Assembly: GCA_944324085.1 (NCBI GenBank)
Contig: CALUUX010000003.1
Span: 120,219-184,218 of the forward strand
DNA: 64,000 nucleotides
DNA from: an uncultured Mailhella sp.
Lineage (GTDB): Bacteria; Desulfobacterota; Desulfovibrionia; Desulfovibrionales; Desulfovibrionaceae
Direction: 5' to 3'
Position 1 is the first letter of the stretch; each line of letters opens with the position of its first letter. This document shows, one piece after another, positions 55,658-63,890 of the stretch. A model generated the notes under the pieces. The model did not search any database and was not told the DNA's origin. It worked only from the letters and a program-made list of their open reading frames with translations. The position numbers were made by a program, and so were the translations under genes.

Positions 55658-55990
55658 TTACGCGTTGCCGTCTCCCAGGGAATCCACCATGGTGTCGCGG
55701 CTGATCTGACTGCGGCGTTCACTGGCTTTGCGCAGCTGCTGACCGATGCGGTCGTTGCACAGGTCGATGGCGGCGTACATGTCGTCATTTTTTTCGCTGG
55801 CGGCGAAGTTCAGGTTCTGACCGGTAAGCAGCAGGTCGGCCTTGGGCCTGTTGTTTTCCATGGAAAGCGTGACGAGCAGTTTCGCCTCCTCATCGCCGAC
55901 CATGCGCTCTATCTTCTGGAAGCGTTTGACAGCGTAGTTCTTCAGGGGATCGGAAGGGGTGAGATTGCGGAAAACGACTTCGATCTGCAT
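55658..55990 (-). CDS. hpf: Ribosome hibernation promoting factor (short HPF/RaiA)
   Basis: A 110-residue protein with the beta-alpha-beta-beta-beta-alpha fold: 'MQIEVVFRNLTPSDPLKNYAVKRFQKIERM', 'AKLLVTLSMENNRPKADLLLTG' and 'DDMYAAIDLCNDRIGQQLRK'. It binds idle 30S subunits in stationary phase. ATG at 55990 with AAGGA upstream is preferred over the TTG two codons before. It is single-gene with its own terminator. No long C-terminal dimerisation domain, so it is of the short type. Confidence 0.93.
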   Translation of the reverse strand: MQIEVVFRNLTPSDPLKNYAVKRFQKIERMVGDEEAKLLVTLSMENNRPKADLLLTGQNLNFAASEKNDDMYAAIDLCNDRIGQQLRKASERRSQISRDTMVDSLGDGNA

Positions 55991-56153
55991 AAGCAATTCC
56001 TTCCCCGGCCGGGCCGGGAGCGGGGAAACCCCGCGTTCATGGGACGCAAAGACCTCGAACTGGCGGTCTTCTGCTCTTAAAAAGAAGCTAGCATAGAATA
56101 AGGGGAAGGTCCAGTATTCGGTTGTTATGAACGATGAAACTTTATTTTGAACG

Positions 56154-56756
56154 TCAGCTCTTTTTTTTCGCGAGGAATTTGCTTTCCTCTCCGCGCATGA
56201 GACGGCCGATATTGGCGCGATGCGCCCATAGTATCATAACGAGGAGAATGACGGCCAGCGGTTCGAGATCCGTGCGGCCGAACAGCGCGTAGAAAACGAC
56301 CAGCGACGCGGCCATGACCATGGATCCCAGTGAAACGTAACGGGTGACGGCGATGACGGCCACGCAGCAGAGCACGGCGCACAGCAGGGGCCAGAACGCC
56401 AGAGGAATGAGCGCGCCGATGGTGGTGGCCACGCCTTTGCCTCCCCGGAAGCCGAGGAACGGCGATTTGATATGGCCCGTCACCGCGGCAAGGGCCACCG
56501 CGCTCTGCATGTAAGGATTCGGCAGAACGTGAACGGCCAGGAGCACGGGGAGCAGGCCTTTCATGATGTCGCAGAACAGGGTCAGTATGCCCCAGGGAAG
56601 CCCGCACAGTCGGGCCACGTTGGTGGATCCTATGTTTCCGCTGCCTGCCTTGCGGGGATCTATGCCCTTGAAGGTTTTGGCGATGACCAGGCCGAAGGGG
56701 ATGGCGCCGAGAAAGAAGGCTAGGGCGATGCATAAGATAAAGGAAAGATAGGTCAT
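56154..56756 (-). CDS. plsY: Glycerol-3-phosphate acyltransferase PlsY
   Basis: A 200-residue inner-membrane enzyme that acylates glycerol-3-phosphate from acyl-phosphate. The three conserved motifs are 'GSGNIGSTNVAR' (residues 38-49), 'GHIKSPFLGFRGGKGVATTIG' and 'WAHRANIGRL' near the end. About five membrane segments. The C-terminus is Lys-rich. It lies downstream of the ArnT-like gene, 80 bp apart. Confidence 0.96.
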   Translation of the reverse strand: MTYLSFILCIALAFFLGAIPFGLVIAKTFKGIDPRKAGSGNIGSTNVARLCGLPWGILTLFCDIMKGLLPVLLAVHVLPNPYMQSAVALAAVTGHIKSPFLGFRGGKGVATTIGALIPLAFWPLLCAVLCCVAVIAVTRYVSLGSMVMAASLVVFYALFGRTDLEPLAVILLVMILWAHRANIGRLMRGEESKFLAKKKS

Positions 56757-56836
56757 GTCGTGTGTCCGGGTTGAGGTTCTGGCGTGGCGGACGGAAAAAA
56801 GACCCGGCGCGTCGGTTCCGCGCCGGGCGTGTGTGA

Positions 56837-59059
56837 CTACTGATTCACGGGAGCCGGGGCGTCGGCGGGAAGAGGCGTCTCAGCGGGCGTCTGCACCGTT
56901 TCCGCCGGCGTTGCCGCGGCGGGAGTCTCGTCGGGAGACGTCGTTTCGGAAGCTGCGGGAGCGGCAGTCTCCTCCGTCGCCGGAGAAGAAGTCGCGGGAG
57001 CGGCACTCGAAGGAACTGCCGGACTCTGCGTGAAGGCCGCGACGACGTAGGGTTTATGCACCATCCATGCGGTGATCAGCACTTCCGCTCCGGCGGGTTT
57101 GTCGGTCCAGGCTTCCCAGTCTGCGGCAGGCATGGCCATGACGGCCGAGGGATGCGCCTTGAGCCAGGCGTCTCTGTCGGCCGGGGTGGCGAGGTCGGGC
57201 ACGGCAAGACGGCCTTTCTCCTGCGGAAGCAGCAGATTGAGGTGCCAGGCGTAGGCTCCGGGATACACGTTGAAGGCGGCGGGGGCGTATCCTTCCTTCA
57301 CTTTTTCGGCCATGGCGGCGGCCTGAGAGCGGGGGCTCAGGAGCTTATCCATGGAGGGGGCCACAAAGGCCTGGTACGGCTGAAGCATGACGATCATGCC
57401 GAGAGCCGTGATGAGCAGCGCGCCTCCGGGCAGGGCGAGGCGGGTGAAGAAAAGCAGAATGACGGCCAGCAGGATGAGCGCGCCGCCCATGTACATGGTG
57501 CCGTGCAGAGCTTCCAGCCAGGGGTCGGCCACGGCCGGAACGGCGGGCAGATAGTCGCCCACGTAGGGGCGGACGACGGGATACGCTTCTATGATTACGA
57601 GAGCGAGGCCGGCGAGAGCCAGCACGACGGACGCGAGGCTGAAGAAACAGCGGCTGCGGCCGGGGCTGAGACGAAGAATGGAGCGGGCGGTAAGCACGGC
57701 GAGAGGGGCCAGCAGCGGCAGGGCGTAAACCGCCATTTTGGCCTGCACGAGGGAAAGCATGGCTACGCCGGACACGAGCCATATCCACAGCCAGCTCGAT
57801 CCGCCGTTAACCTTGCGCGTTTTCCACGCCGCGGGAACGCCGCGCAGCGCGGCGAACCAGTTGACGAAAAGCACGACGAGAATCCACGGCAACCAGATGA
57901 TGGGCAACGCCGCAAGATAGTACCACCACACCTGCGCGTGATGGCCGCCTTCGAGCACGCGCCCCGCGAGCTGGGTTCCTATCATGTCGCGCAGATAGTC
58001 CTGATGCCCGCCGAGATAGAGCGCGCCGAGCCAGGCCAGAATCATGAGCAGCATGAGGGCGAAGCCGGGGAGCCCGTCACGGCCGTTGAGGCGTCCGGGC
58101 GTGCCGCGCCAGAACAGGAAAAGCACGCTGGTGATCACGGCGAAGGCTATGCCGAGGGGACTCTTGATGAGCGTGGCCGCGCCCATAAGCAGAAATCCCG
58201 CAGCGAGCCAGAACGGCGCGAAGGATTTTATCCAGCCGCGATACAGGCAAGTCATGCCCAGGGTGACGACGGCGGCGAAGAGCAGGTCCATGCGCGGATA
58301 GCAGGCCGCGCCGCTGACGTACACGCAGCCGAGGGCCACCAGGCCGGCGGCGAAGGCTTCGCGGCGATCATGGCCGGTGCCTCGCGCCAGAATCCAGATC
58401 GAGCCTATGAACAGAAGATGGGAAATCGCGACGGCCAGGAAAAACACCATGGGCATGGTCACGCCGGGAATCAGGGTCAGGGCGTCCATGAACCAGAAAT
58501 ACAGCGGCGGCTTGTCGGGATAGGGAAGGCCGTTCATGGTGAGCATGAGCCAGTCGCCGTTGCGGAGATTCATGAAGGCGTCGGCCAGCCGGACTTCGTC
58601 GGAGAACCACAGATCGCGCACATGCCATACTTCCAGGAAGGTCATGGCGGCGGCGAGGAGGAGAAGAACGGGCAGGCCGGCGTGGGAAAGCGCGTCAAAG
58701 AGTTTTGCCGCCGCTCCAGAAGGGGGCGGCGTGGGAACGGCTTTCGGCATGGCTATGGGATCCTTGCCGCTTTTTTTCTTATCCGCGTTTTGACCGAGAG
58801 AAAGGGGAGCGTCGCTTTTGGCCTTGTCGTCCTGACTGGAGGACTCGTCGGGGGCGTCATGATCCGGCTCAGGGGACGAAGCGTCCTGCGCGTCGGCGTT
58901 CTGCGATTCTGCGGATTCGGAAGGTTCCACGTTGTTTTCTTTGGGCTCCTGCGGCGTTTCCGGCTGTTCGACGACCGCGTTTTCGGCAGAAATGGTTTCT
59001 TTGTCCTGATCCATACGTTCTATCTTTTCGTCCATGACGGGCTCCCGCTTGGGGTTCAT
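56837..59059 (-). CDS. ArnT/PMT-like membrane glycosyltransferase with long disordered ends
   Basis: A 740-residue protein. Residues 1-115 are acidic and Pro/Ser/Gln-rich (cytoplasmic, disordered). Next comes a GT-C fold: first membrane helix near 130, catalytic loop 'LWFSDEVRLADAFMNLRNGDWLM' with the acidic pair, 'YPDKPPLYFW', and about 11-12 membrane helices. A periplasmic tail is Ala/Pro/Thr/Glu-rich. Such enzymes move a sugar from a polyprenyl carrier onto lipid A or proteins; the acceptor here is unknown. ATG at 59059 and 59035 both have GGAG boxes; the first is used. It is upstream of plsY. Confidence 0.85.
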   Translation of the reverse strand: MNPKREPVMDEKIERMDQDKETISAENAVVEQPETPQEPKENNVEPSESAESQNADAQDASSPEPDHDAPDESSSQDDKAKSDAPLSLGQNADKKKSGKDPIAMPKAVPTPPPSGAAAKLFDALSHAGLPVLLLLAAAMTFLEVWHVRDLWFSDEVRLADAFMNLRNGDWLMLTMNGLPYPDKPPLYFWFMDALTLIPGVTMPMVFFLAVAISHLLFIGSIWILARGTGHDRREAFAAGLVALGCVYVSGAACYPRMDLLFAAVVTLGMTCLYRGWIKSFAPFWLAAGFLLMGAATLIKSPLGIAFAVITSVLFLFWRGTPGRLNGRDGLPGFALMLLMILAWLGALYLGGHQDYLRDMIGTQLAGRVLEGGHHAQVWWYYLAALPIIWLPWILVVLFVNWFAALRGVPAAWKTRKVNGGSSWLWIWLVSGVAMLSLVQAKMAVYALPLLAPLAVLTARSILRLSPGRSRCFFSLASVVLALAGLALVIIEAYPVVRPYVGDYLPAVPAVADPWLEALHGTMYMGGALILLAVILLFFTRLALPGGALLITALGMIVMLQPYQAFVAPSMDKLLSPRSQAAAMAEKVKEGYAPAAFNVYPGAYAWHLNLLLPQEKGRLAVPDLATPADRDAWLKAHPSAVMAMPAADWEAWTDKPAGAEVLITAWMVHKPYVVAAFTQSPAVPSSAAPATSSPATEETAAPAASETTSPDETPAAATPAETVQTPAETPLPADAPAPVNQ

Positions 59060-59182
59060 GAAAAGGGCTCCGGCCGGGCCGGCAAGTGTGGCGAGTATCC
59101 CAAAATATCCGTGACGGCGCAAGCCCCGCGCCGTATTCCGTACGATTTTTCATGCGATTTCCGCGCGCCGGAACAAAGGGCG

Positions 59183-61171
59183 TCAACGCAGCAGCGCGGC
59201 CCGCCATCCCCACGGCGGAAGCGTCTGACGAGCGGGGTCAAGCGTTTCTCCCGACAGAAGATCGCGACGCGAAGGAGCCTCGGACCAGAGGGGAAATTTC
59301 GGCGAGAACGCGACGTCGTCCGGAGAAAAGTTGCCGAAGAACGCCAGCGCGCCGCCGTCGGGAAGCGCGCAGACCGTGATGAGGACGCGGTCGTCGTCGC
59401 AGGAAGGGACGGCGAGAAGTTCGCCCGAGGCGACGCCGCAGGCCTTTCTCGCCGCCAGAATTCCGGCGAGGTTGGGCCGGTCGCCCTCCGGGGGCCGGCG
59501 ATAGAGGGCGAGGCCGGACGGCAGGCCCTGACGGCTGGAGGGAAGGCTGTCCAGTCGCCAGAGCGGAGGCGTGGCGGGCCAGTCGCGACCTTCCGGGAGG
59601 CTTCCGTCGAGGTCGGAGCCTGAAATCATAAGCAGGCCGGGCAGAAAGGCCCTGGCGGCGAGGGTCAGCTGATGGGCGGCGCGTATGGAGAGCGCGGTTT
59701 CGGCGTCTGGGCGACTTCCGGGGGAGAGTCCGCAGGCTATGGCCGCCAGCGTGGGAGCGTTGAGGCGAGGCCCTTCGGCGGCGTCGCGCCGCGGGGGCAG
59801 AAGAAGGCGACGCCAGTCGTCGGGCGTCAGGGAAAGAAGAGAGCGAAAGTCGGGCCGGGGCAGACCGTCCGGGGAAAGACGCCACAGCGCGCACTGATCG
59901 ACGCCCAGGGCCAGAGCTCGTCGCAGACTTTCCCGCGCCGGGGAAGCGTTTTTTTCCAGAAGAGATCGCTCCAGAGCGGGAGAAAGCGCGCTGTCGAAGA
60001 AAAAGTCCGCGCCGCAGTCTCTGATTCTCGCCAGCGTTTCGAGAGGAAGAGGGTCTTGGACGAAGACGGCCGCGCCGTAGCGATGGGCGTTGCGCGTGAG
60101 ATCGTGCAGGGCGGAGAGTCCCGGTTCCAGCGATTCGGCGTTGCGGGCGTCGGGAGAAGCCGCGTCCAGCCCCAGCCACGCGCCGACGCGGACGCCGACG
60201 AGAGCCTGATGCCAAAGGCCGATCTGTTGAATGAGCCCGGCTTCCATGACGCGTCTGGCCGAACCGGAGGGATCGTCCCAGTGCAGAGCGGGTCTGTCGG
60301 GGCGGACGAACCAGCGGTACGCCCAGCGACGTCGCGCGCCGTCCACGCCCGTGACCGGACCCGTCACCGCCCAGCCGCGCGGAATCGCGCCGAAAGAAGG
60401 CTGATCCTGCGTCAACGCGGGAGGCAGCGCGCCCCGCGCAGCCAGCGCGGCGGTTGCGCCGGGAGAAAGGGGGGCGACGTCGTCTTCCTTCAGAGAAGGG
60501 AGAAGAGGCCAGAGTTCCTGGGGGAGCTCCGTCATGGCGTACAGACCCGGGTAGTCCCGCACGGCCCGCGTGGAAAGGAAAAAATCCGGTCCCATGCCGG
60601 TGTGGGCGGGCAGCAGTTCCCCGCCGGCCAGAAGTCCGACCAGGGCGAGGTCGTTTAGCCATTGGCCGTATTCGCTCTCGGTGCCGGCAAGTCGTCCGAA
60701 ATTCAGGCTGACGCCGTCTTCTCCGAGTCCGGAAGCGGGAGAGCGTCCGGCCCATTCGTCGCCCGTGTCGGCAAGTCCCGCAAGGACGACGCCCTGCACG
60801 CCGAGTTCGGCGAGCCGTTGGGCGACGTGACGCTGCGTGAGCGCGGCTGTCATGGAGGTTTGGCCTCCCCACGCCGTGAGCGCGGGAGAGGCGCGAAACC
60901 ACAGCCGGCAGTCTTCGGGGAGAAGAGAGCTGCGGGAGCTCCGGCGCCATCCCAGAGAGGAGCCGCTCACCACGGCCGTCAGCTCCGGAGCCTTGCGCAG
61001 ACAGGCCTGCTCTTCCAGCCATTGGATGTAGGCCGGGCCGGGCCTCCCCGCCAGCGCGGCGTTTTCCGGAGAGGAGGGCGCGGGCGCGCAGGATCCGAGA
61101 AGAACGACGGATAGCGCGGCCGATGCCAGCAGGCGCGACGCGGACGGTATGCTGATAGGAAGAGAACGCAT
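59183..61171 (-). CDS. Lipoprotein with a degenerate GH13-like (alpha-amylase family) domain
   Basis: A 662-residue exported protein with signal and lipobox 'VVLLGSC'. The body loosely follows GH13/trehalose-synthase order: a 'LGVQGVVLAGLA' strand, 'LLPAHTGMGPDFFLSTRAVRDYPGLYAM' like the 'D-x-V-x-N-H' region, 'LHWDDPS...VGVRVGAWLGLDA' like the nucleophile region, and 'FLPGLLMISGSDLDG'. It ends in a beta-rich domain 'ALAFFGNFSPDDVAF'. The usual catalytic residues are not clearly conserved, so activity is doubtful. No strong ribosome-binding site. The family name is tentative. Confidence 0.6.
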   Translation of the reverse strand: MRSLPISIPSASRLLASAALSVVLLGSCAPAPSSPENAALAGRPGPAYIQWLEEQACLRKAPELTAVVSGSSLGWRRSSRSSLLPEDCRLWFRASPALTAWGGQTSMTAALTQRHVAQRLAELGVQGVVLAGLADTGDEWAGRSPASGLGEDGVSLNFGRLAGTESEYGQWLNDLALVGLLAGGELLPAHTGMGPDFFLSTRAVRDYPGLYAMTELPQELWPLLPSLKEDDVAPLSPGATAALAARGALPPALTQDQPSFGAIPRGWAVTGPVTGVDGARRRWAYRWFVRPDRPALHWDDPSGSARRVMEAGLIQQIGLWHQALVGVRVGAWLGLDAASPDARNAESLEPGLSALHDLTRNAHRYGAAVFVQDPLPLETLARIRDCGADFFFDSALSPALERSLLEKNASPARESLRRALALGVDQCALWRLSPDGLPRPDFRSLLSLTPDDWRRLLLPPRRDAAEGPRLNAPTLAAIACGLSPGSRPDAETALSIRAAHQLTLAARAFLPGLLMISGSDLDGSLPEGRDWPATPPLWRLDSLPSSRQGLPSGLALYRRPPEGDRPNLAGILAARKACGVASGELLAVPSCDDDRVLITVCALPDGGALAFFGNFSPDDVAFSPKFPLWSEAPSRRDLLSGETLDPARQTLPPWGWRAALLR

Positions 61172-61371
61172 TTTATCAGGAATAATTCTTAATAATGCTT
61201 GCCTTTCCCGGAACGAAAGGATACAAGGGGCTCGTGAACGACGTTATTCGAGTCAAGCCGTCGTCCGAAAGGAGCGCAAGGCTTTCCGACGAGTGACGCC
61301 TCTTGAACGGAACGGACGTCTCCGTGACGACCGTTCAATACCTGGAAAAACGCTCTAGAAAGGAGTTTATC

Positions 61372-61551
61372 ATGGAAGAACAGGTTCTCAAAGCCATGAA
61401 GGAAGCCGGAAAGCCGGTTCGTCCCGGAGACATCGCCAAGGCTCTCGGCGTGGATTCCAAGGAAGTTTCCAAGGCCTGCGCGGAGCTGAAGAAGGCGGGA
61501 AAAATCTATTCTCCCAAACGCTGCTACTACGAGCCCGTGAAAGAAGCATAA
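61372..61551 (+). CDS. Small winged-helix protein
   Basis: A 59-residue protein: 'MEEQVLKAMKEAGKPVRPGDIAKALGVDSKEVSKACAELKKAGKI' is a complete winged helix-turn-helix, ending in 'YSPKRCYYEP'. Similar tiny proteins are common in Desulfovibrionaceae, function unknown. AAGGAG precedes the ATG. Its stop codon lies in the terminator stem, and the integrative element begins directly behind it, so this gene marks the host side of the junction. Confidence 0.82.
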   Translation: MEEQVLKAMKEAGKPVRPGDIAKALGVDSKEVSKACAELKKAGKIYSPKRCYYEPVKEA

Positions 61552-61568
61552 CCTCTTGTTATGCTTTT
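61544..61568 (+). terminator. Terminator overlapping the end of the winged-helix gene
   Basis: Nine-base-pair stem (AAGCATAAC/GTTATGCTT), five-base loop, four T residues; the stop codon TAA lies in the left arm. Confidence 0.65.
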
Positions 61569-61576
61569 GGATGCGG

Positions 61577-62629
61577 TCAAAAATCCGCACCATTTCGCAC
61601 CAAATTGGTGCAATCCGGCAATGCTACTGCCGCTCTTCTCTGGGCAGAGGTTAGGGCGTGCAGGTAAAACGATGCCGTGGTCGTGATGTTCTTGTGTCCA
61701 AGCTGGGCCGCAACGGCGGCGAGGTCAGCACCTCCGGCCAGCATTTGCGATGCCGCTATGTGGCGCAACGCATACATAGGCATGGATACTCCCGCACGCT
61801 TGCAAGCCATTCGCCATGTGTATTGGTAGCCGTTTGGGTTGACCTGCCGGTTTTGCCTGTTCCGGCATACCAAAGTGTAACCCTGTGCGCCGTCTGCCTG
61901 ATATCTGCACCACGCCTCACGCATGTACGATTCTGGCGGATAGACAATTTTTGTGTTATCCACTTTGGGCATGAAAACGGTGACTGTTTGCGACGACCAA
62001 TCAAAAGCAGTCCACCGAAGGCTGAACAGCTCAGACATTCCAGGTCTGAGACATAGGGCAATGGCAGTTTTTGCCGCCCACTGCATCCATGACGGGAGCA
62101 CTGGAAAAAGCCTTGAAAAGTCTTCCAGTGTTCCCGTTCTTGGCTTCTTTTTCCCACCGGGAACTCTCCGGTATTTGGACCACGGATTTTCATGTAGCAA
62201 ATCTTGTTGCACGCACCAATTCATGGCGGCGTTCAGTTTGTCCACATACATGTTCATGGTGGTTATTCCCATACCTGCCGATCGGCAATTTTCCCGCACT
62301 GTCTCAAGGTCAATTCTATTCAGAGTGTCCGCATATCGCGAGGCCAATATTTCCGCAGGCCCTTCCGCGTGCGTCCCGTCTCTTCTGTCGTGACCGCATA
62401 CAAGAAACTCGTATATTTCAACGGTTCTACGGCAATACTGGTGGTTTTTGAGGTAGGCAAGCACTGCCTCCAACAGTGTCATTCGCTGATTTTCTGCCGT
62501 GTCATACTGACACTCGGCGTCAAACTGACGCGCCTCTTCCTCAGAACGAAAAGAACGCTGTTTCCAGCGTCCTTCTACATCCTTGAACTTGACGACATAT
62601 CTGCCGTCACTGCGCCTTGCTATGCTCAT
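61577..62629 (-). CDS. Tyrosine-type site-specific recombinase (integrase)
   Basis: A 350-residue phage-type integrase. An N-terminal arm-binding region 'SIARRSDGRYVVKFKD' and a SAM-like core-binding domain (about residues 50-150) precede the catalytic domain. Its residues are in 'CLRPGMSELFSLRW' (first Arg), 'YALRHIAAS' (Arg-His, with Tyr where many have His), 'LGHKNITTTASFYLH' (His and the nucleophile Tyr). ATG at 62629 has AAAGGAG upstream. The stop is 8 bp from the host terminator. No tRNA gene adjoins, so the target is probably the end of the winged-helix gene. Confidence 0.92.
   Translation of the reverse strand: MSIARRSDGRYVVKFKDVEGRWKQRSFRSEEEARQFDAECQYDTAENQRMTLLEAVLAYLKNHQYCRRTVEIYEFLVCGHDRRDGTHAEGPAEILASRYADTLNRIDLETVRENCRSAGMGITTMNMYVDKLNAAMNWCVQQDLLHENPWSKYRRVPGGKKKPRTGTLEDFSRLFPVLPSWMQWAAKTAIALCLRPGMSELFSLRWTAFDWSSQTVTVFMPKVDNTKIVYPPESYMREAWCRYQADGAQGYTLVCRNRQNRQVNPNGYQYTWRMACKRAGVSMPMYALRHIAASQMLAGGADLAAVAAQLGHKNITTTASFYLHALTSAQRRAAVALPDCTNLVRNGADF
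61591..61613. repeat. Palindrome and tandem core in the integrase end: candidate attachment site
   Basis: GCACCAA-A-TTGGTGC (15 bp, perfect arms) at 61597-61611, with a second GCACCA copy at 61587-61592. It lies within the last codons of the integrase. Position at the element border suits an att core, but the second copy at the far end is outside the window. Confidence 0.35.
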
Positions 62630-62822
62630 AAGTTGTACTCCTTTTGAGTCCAGCAAAGAGCGCCTTCCCGTTCTGACGGGATATCATTGAGCGCTTGGAT
62701 TTTCTAGTCCCTTGGTCCAGTTCGAGCAGCTCCAGCTTGCGACGCCTGAGCTGCGCCTTCTCCTCTTCAATCTGCATCTCTCGAAGTTCTATTGCTCTAA
62801 GCTCCGCAAGCAGGGGTTCCAT
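62607..62822 (-). CDS. Small coiled-coil protein upstream of the integrase
   Basis: A 71-residue protein, residues 3-38 a highly charged heptad helix ('LAELRAIELREMQIEEEKAQLRRRKLELLEL'), followed by a basic tail. AAAGGAG precedes the ATG, and its end overlaps the integrase start by 23 bp, so the two are coupled. It could be a directionality or partner factor, but no family is recognised. Confidence 0.7.
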   Translation of the reverse strand: MEPLLAELRAIELREMQIEEEKAQLRRRKLELLELDQGTRKSKRSMISRQNGKALFAGLKRSTTYEHSKAQ

Positions 62823-62852
62823 GAGTGCTCCTTTAAAAAGAAAAGGCCGCTT

Positions 62853-63164
62853 TCACGGCTCGTCGTTTGATTTCTGAACAAATTCAATGAATCTGAACGA
62901 TGGAATGGATGGAAAACCTAAAGGCGTGTCTACATACAATACCTCATATTTTACGCGGCCGATTTTTTCTATCGGCAGTCTTGTGCTTCCGCAATTAGGG
63001 CAACATCTCAAAGCTGTAAAAGGGGCGTCTATCATTGGTGGCAACTCTGGGGGGAGTCCTTCTCGAACTGCGCCACAATCGCGGCAGCATTGCAATGAAA
63101 CATAATGTGACGTCTCTATGTGTATGCCGGATTCTTGTTTGTTCTTTTTCAAGAAAGAAAACAT
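62853..63164 (-). CDS. Small zinc-ribbon-like protein
   Basis: A 103-residue protein with two CxxC pairs: 'CCRDCG' (about residues 26-31) and 'CCPNCGS' (54-60), typical of a zinc ribbon. It begins MFSFLKKNKQ. GAGG stands upstream of the ATG. Lower GC than the chromosome, part of the small-gene run. Function unknown. Confidence 0.75.
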   Translation of the reverse strand: MFSFLKKNKQESGIHIETSHYVSLQCCRDCGAVREGLPPELPPMIDAPFTALRCCPNCGSTRLPIEKIGRVKYEVLYVDTPLGFPSIPSFRFIEFVQKSNDEP

Positions 63165-63177
63165 TTATACCTCACTT

Positions 63178-63429
63178 TCAGTCGTCGTTTGATTTGGGCG
63201 GTACGCCTATCTCATCGCTTAGACTTGTAGAAAAGACTTTCACCTTATCGATGTGGCCGCACTTCGGGCAGGTGAAAATATCGTTCCCTGGGACAACGAT
63301 GGACATGGCAAGAAAGATGATGGCAACAACCAGCCATGCCGACGCCCCACGGTAAACCACCCATCCAAGCAGTCCGATACAAGCGACTCTTGCGAGGTCC
63401 ACCAGCAGACAGAACATGTACGGCATCAT
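63178..63429 (-). CDS. Small membrane protein with a CxxC knuckle
   Basis: An 83-residue protein: two hydrophobic segments (about residues 3-25 and 30-47), then a cytoplasmic 'FTCPKCGHIDK' knuckle and an acidic tail. It starts with two consecutive ATG codons, directly overlapping the stop of the 26-residue peptide gene (TAAATG arrangement). Like its neighbour at 62853 it combines short length with a CxxC knuckle. Confidence 0.65.
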   Translation of the reverse strand: MMPYMFCLLVDLARVACIGLLGWVVYRGASAWLVVAIIFLAMSIVVPGNDIFTCPKCGHIDKVKVFSTSLSDEIGVPPKSNDD

Positions 63430-63506
63430 TTATTGATAGTCCTCGTTATTATCCATGCAAGGAAGCCCCAAAAGACGAGCAGTGCGATAAAATTCCATTC
63501 GATCAT
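63426..63506 (-). CDS. 26-residue single-span membrane peptide
   Basis: Reads MIEWNFIALLVFWGFLAWII and six more residues (TRTINK): one membrane helix with a charged end. It has a strong GGAGGATC ribosome-binding site and is packed stop-to-start with both neighbours. Too short for most gene callers. It could be a phage membrane peptide or a toxin-like peptide; no family is assigned. Confidence 0.6.
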   Translation of the reverse strand: MIEWNFIALLVFWGFLAWIITRTINK

Positions 63507-63673
63507 TGCTGATCCTCCGGTATGTTGAAGTGGCTGCGAAGCGGTTCGCAGTAACGCCAGCCAGTTTTTTCTCTGCTTTGCTCTTTGAAACATGAGAACG
63601 GAAATTCTGGATCCATAGGGTCTTTCATATTGAAAATTCTGGCTACCCACTCTGCCGATCGACTATGTCTCAC
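63503..63673 (-). CDS. Possible 56-residue small protein
   Basis: GTG-started frame (then RHSRSAEWVARIFNMK and on) whose TGA stop overlaps the ATG of the 26-residue membrane peptide (ATGA), as in coupled phage genes. The GTG overlaps the end of the ORF upstream. There is no strong Shine-Dalgarno; an internal ATG at 63628 is the alternative start. No domain recognised. Confidence 0.35.
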   Translation of the reverse strand: MRHSRSAEWVARIFNMKDPMDPEFPFSCFKEQSREKTGWRYCEPLRSHFNIPEDQQ

Positions 63674-63890
63674 CGCCACCAGTTCGCCCGGCTGCCGTCC
63701 GGCACCACGCTGGGACGCTGTTGAAGGCCACCGTTCTGACAGTCTCCGTTCCGTTCAACATCGGCCCTATGGCCATGTATACGTCCGTCGCCCATCGGGA
63801 GATTTCGTCCTCTCCGTCGGTGAATCGCGACGTGAACGTGTCCAACGTCTGGGACAGATAGGCCGCTTCTCTGCTAGGCTCAGGACTCAT
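63663..63890 (-). CDS. Hypothetical small protein next to the IS element
   Basis: A 75-codon frame starting at the presumed IS edge (ATGAGTCCT). The product is polar, with no domain recognised. No ribosome-binding site is visible, and the gene may be the remainder of a longer one cut by the insertion sequence. It overlaps the next small ORF by 11 bp. Confidence 0.4.
   Translation of the reverse strand: MSPEPSREAAYLSQTLDTFTSRFTDGEDEISRWATDVYMAIGPMLNGTETVRTVAFNSVPAWCRTAAGRTGGGET

Larger units (their letters stand above)
61577..63890 (-). mobile_element. End of an integrative element (integrase plus small accessory genes)
   Basis: A lower-GC block on the minus strand: tyrosine integrase next to the host junction, then at least four small genes with good ribosome-binding sites and short overlaps. 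It is cut or bordered at about 63890 by an IS5-type element. The other end is outside the window, so whether it is a prophage, satellite or genomic island is unknown. Confidence 0.7.

Noticed and set aside
61552..61576. tRNA gene as integration target beside the integrase
   Set aside because: No tRNA-like cloverleaf is visible; the junction follows a protein gene terminator.
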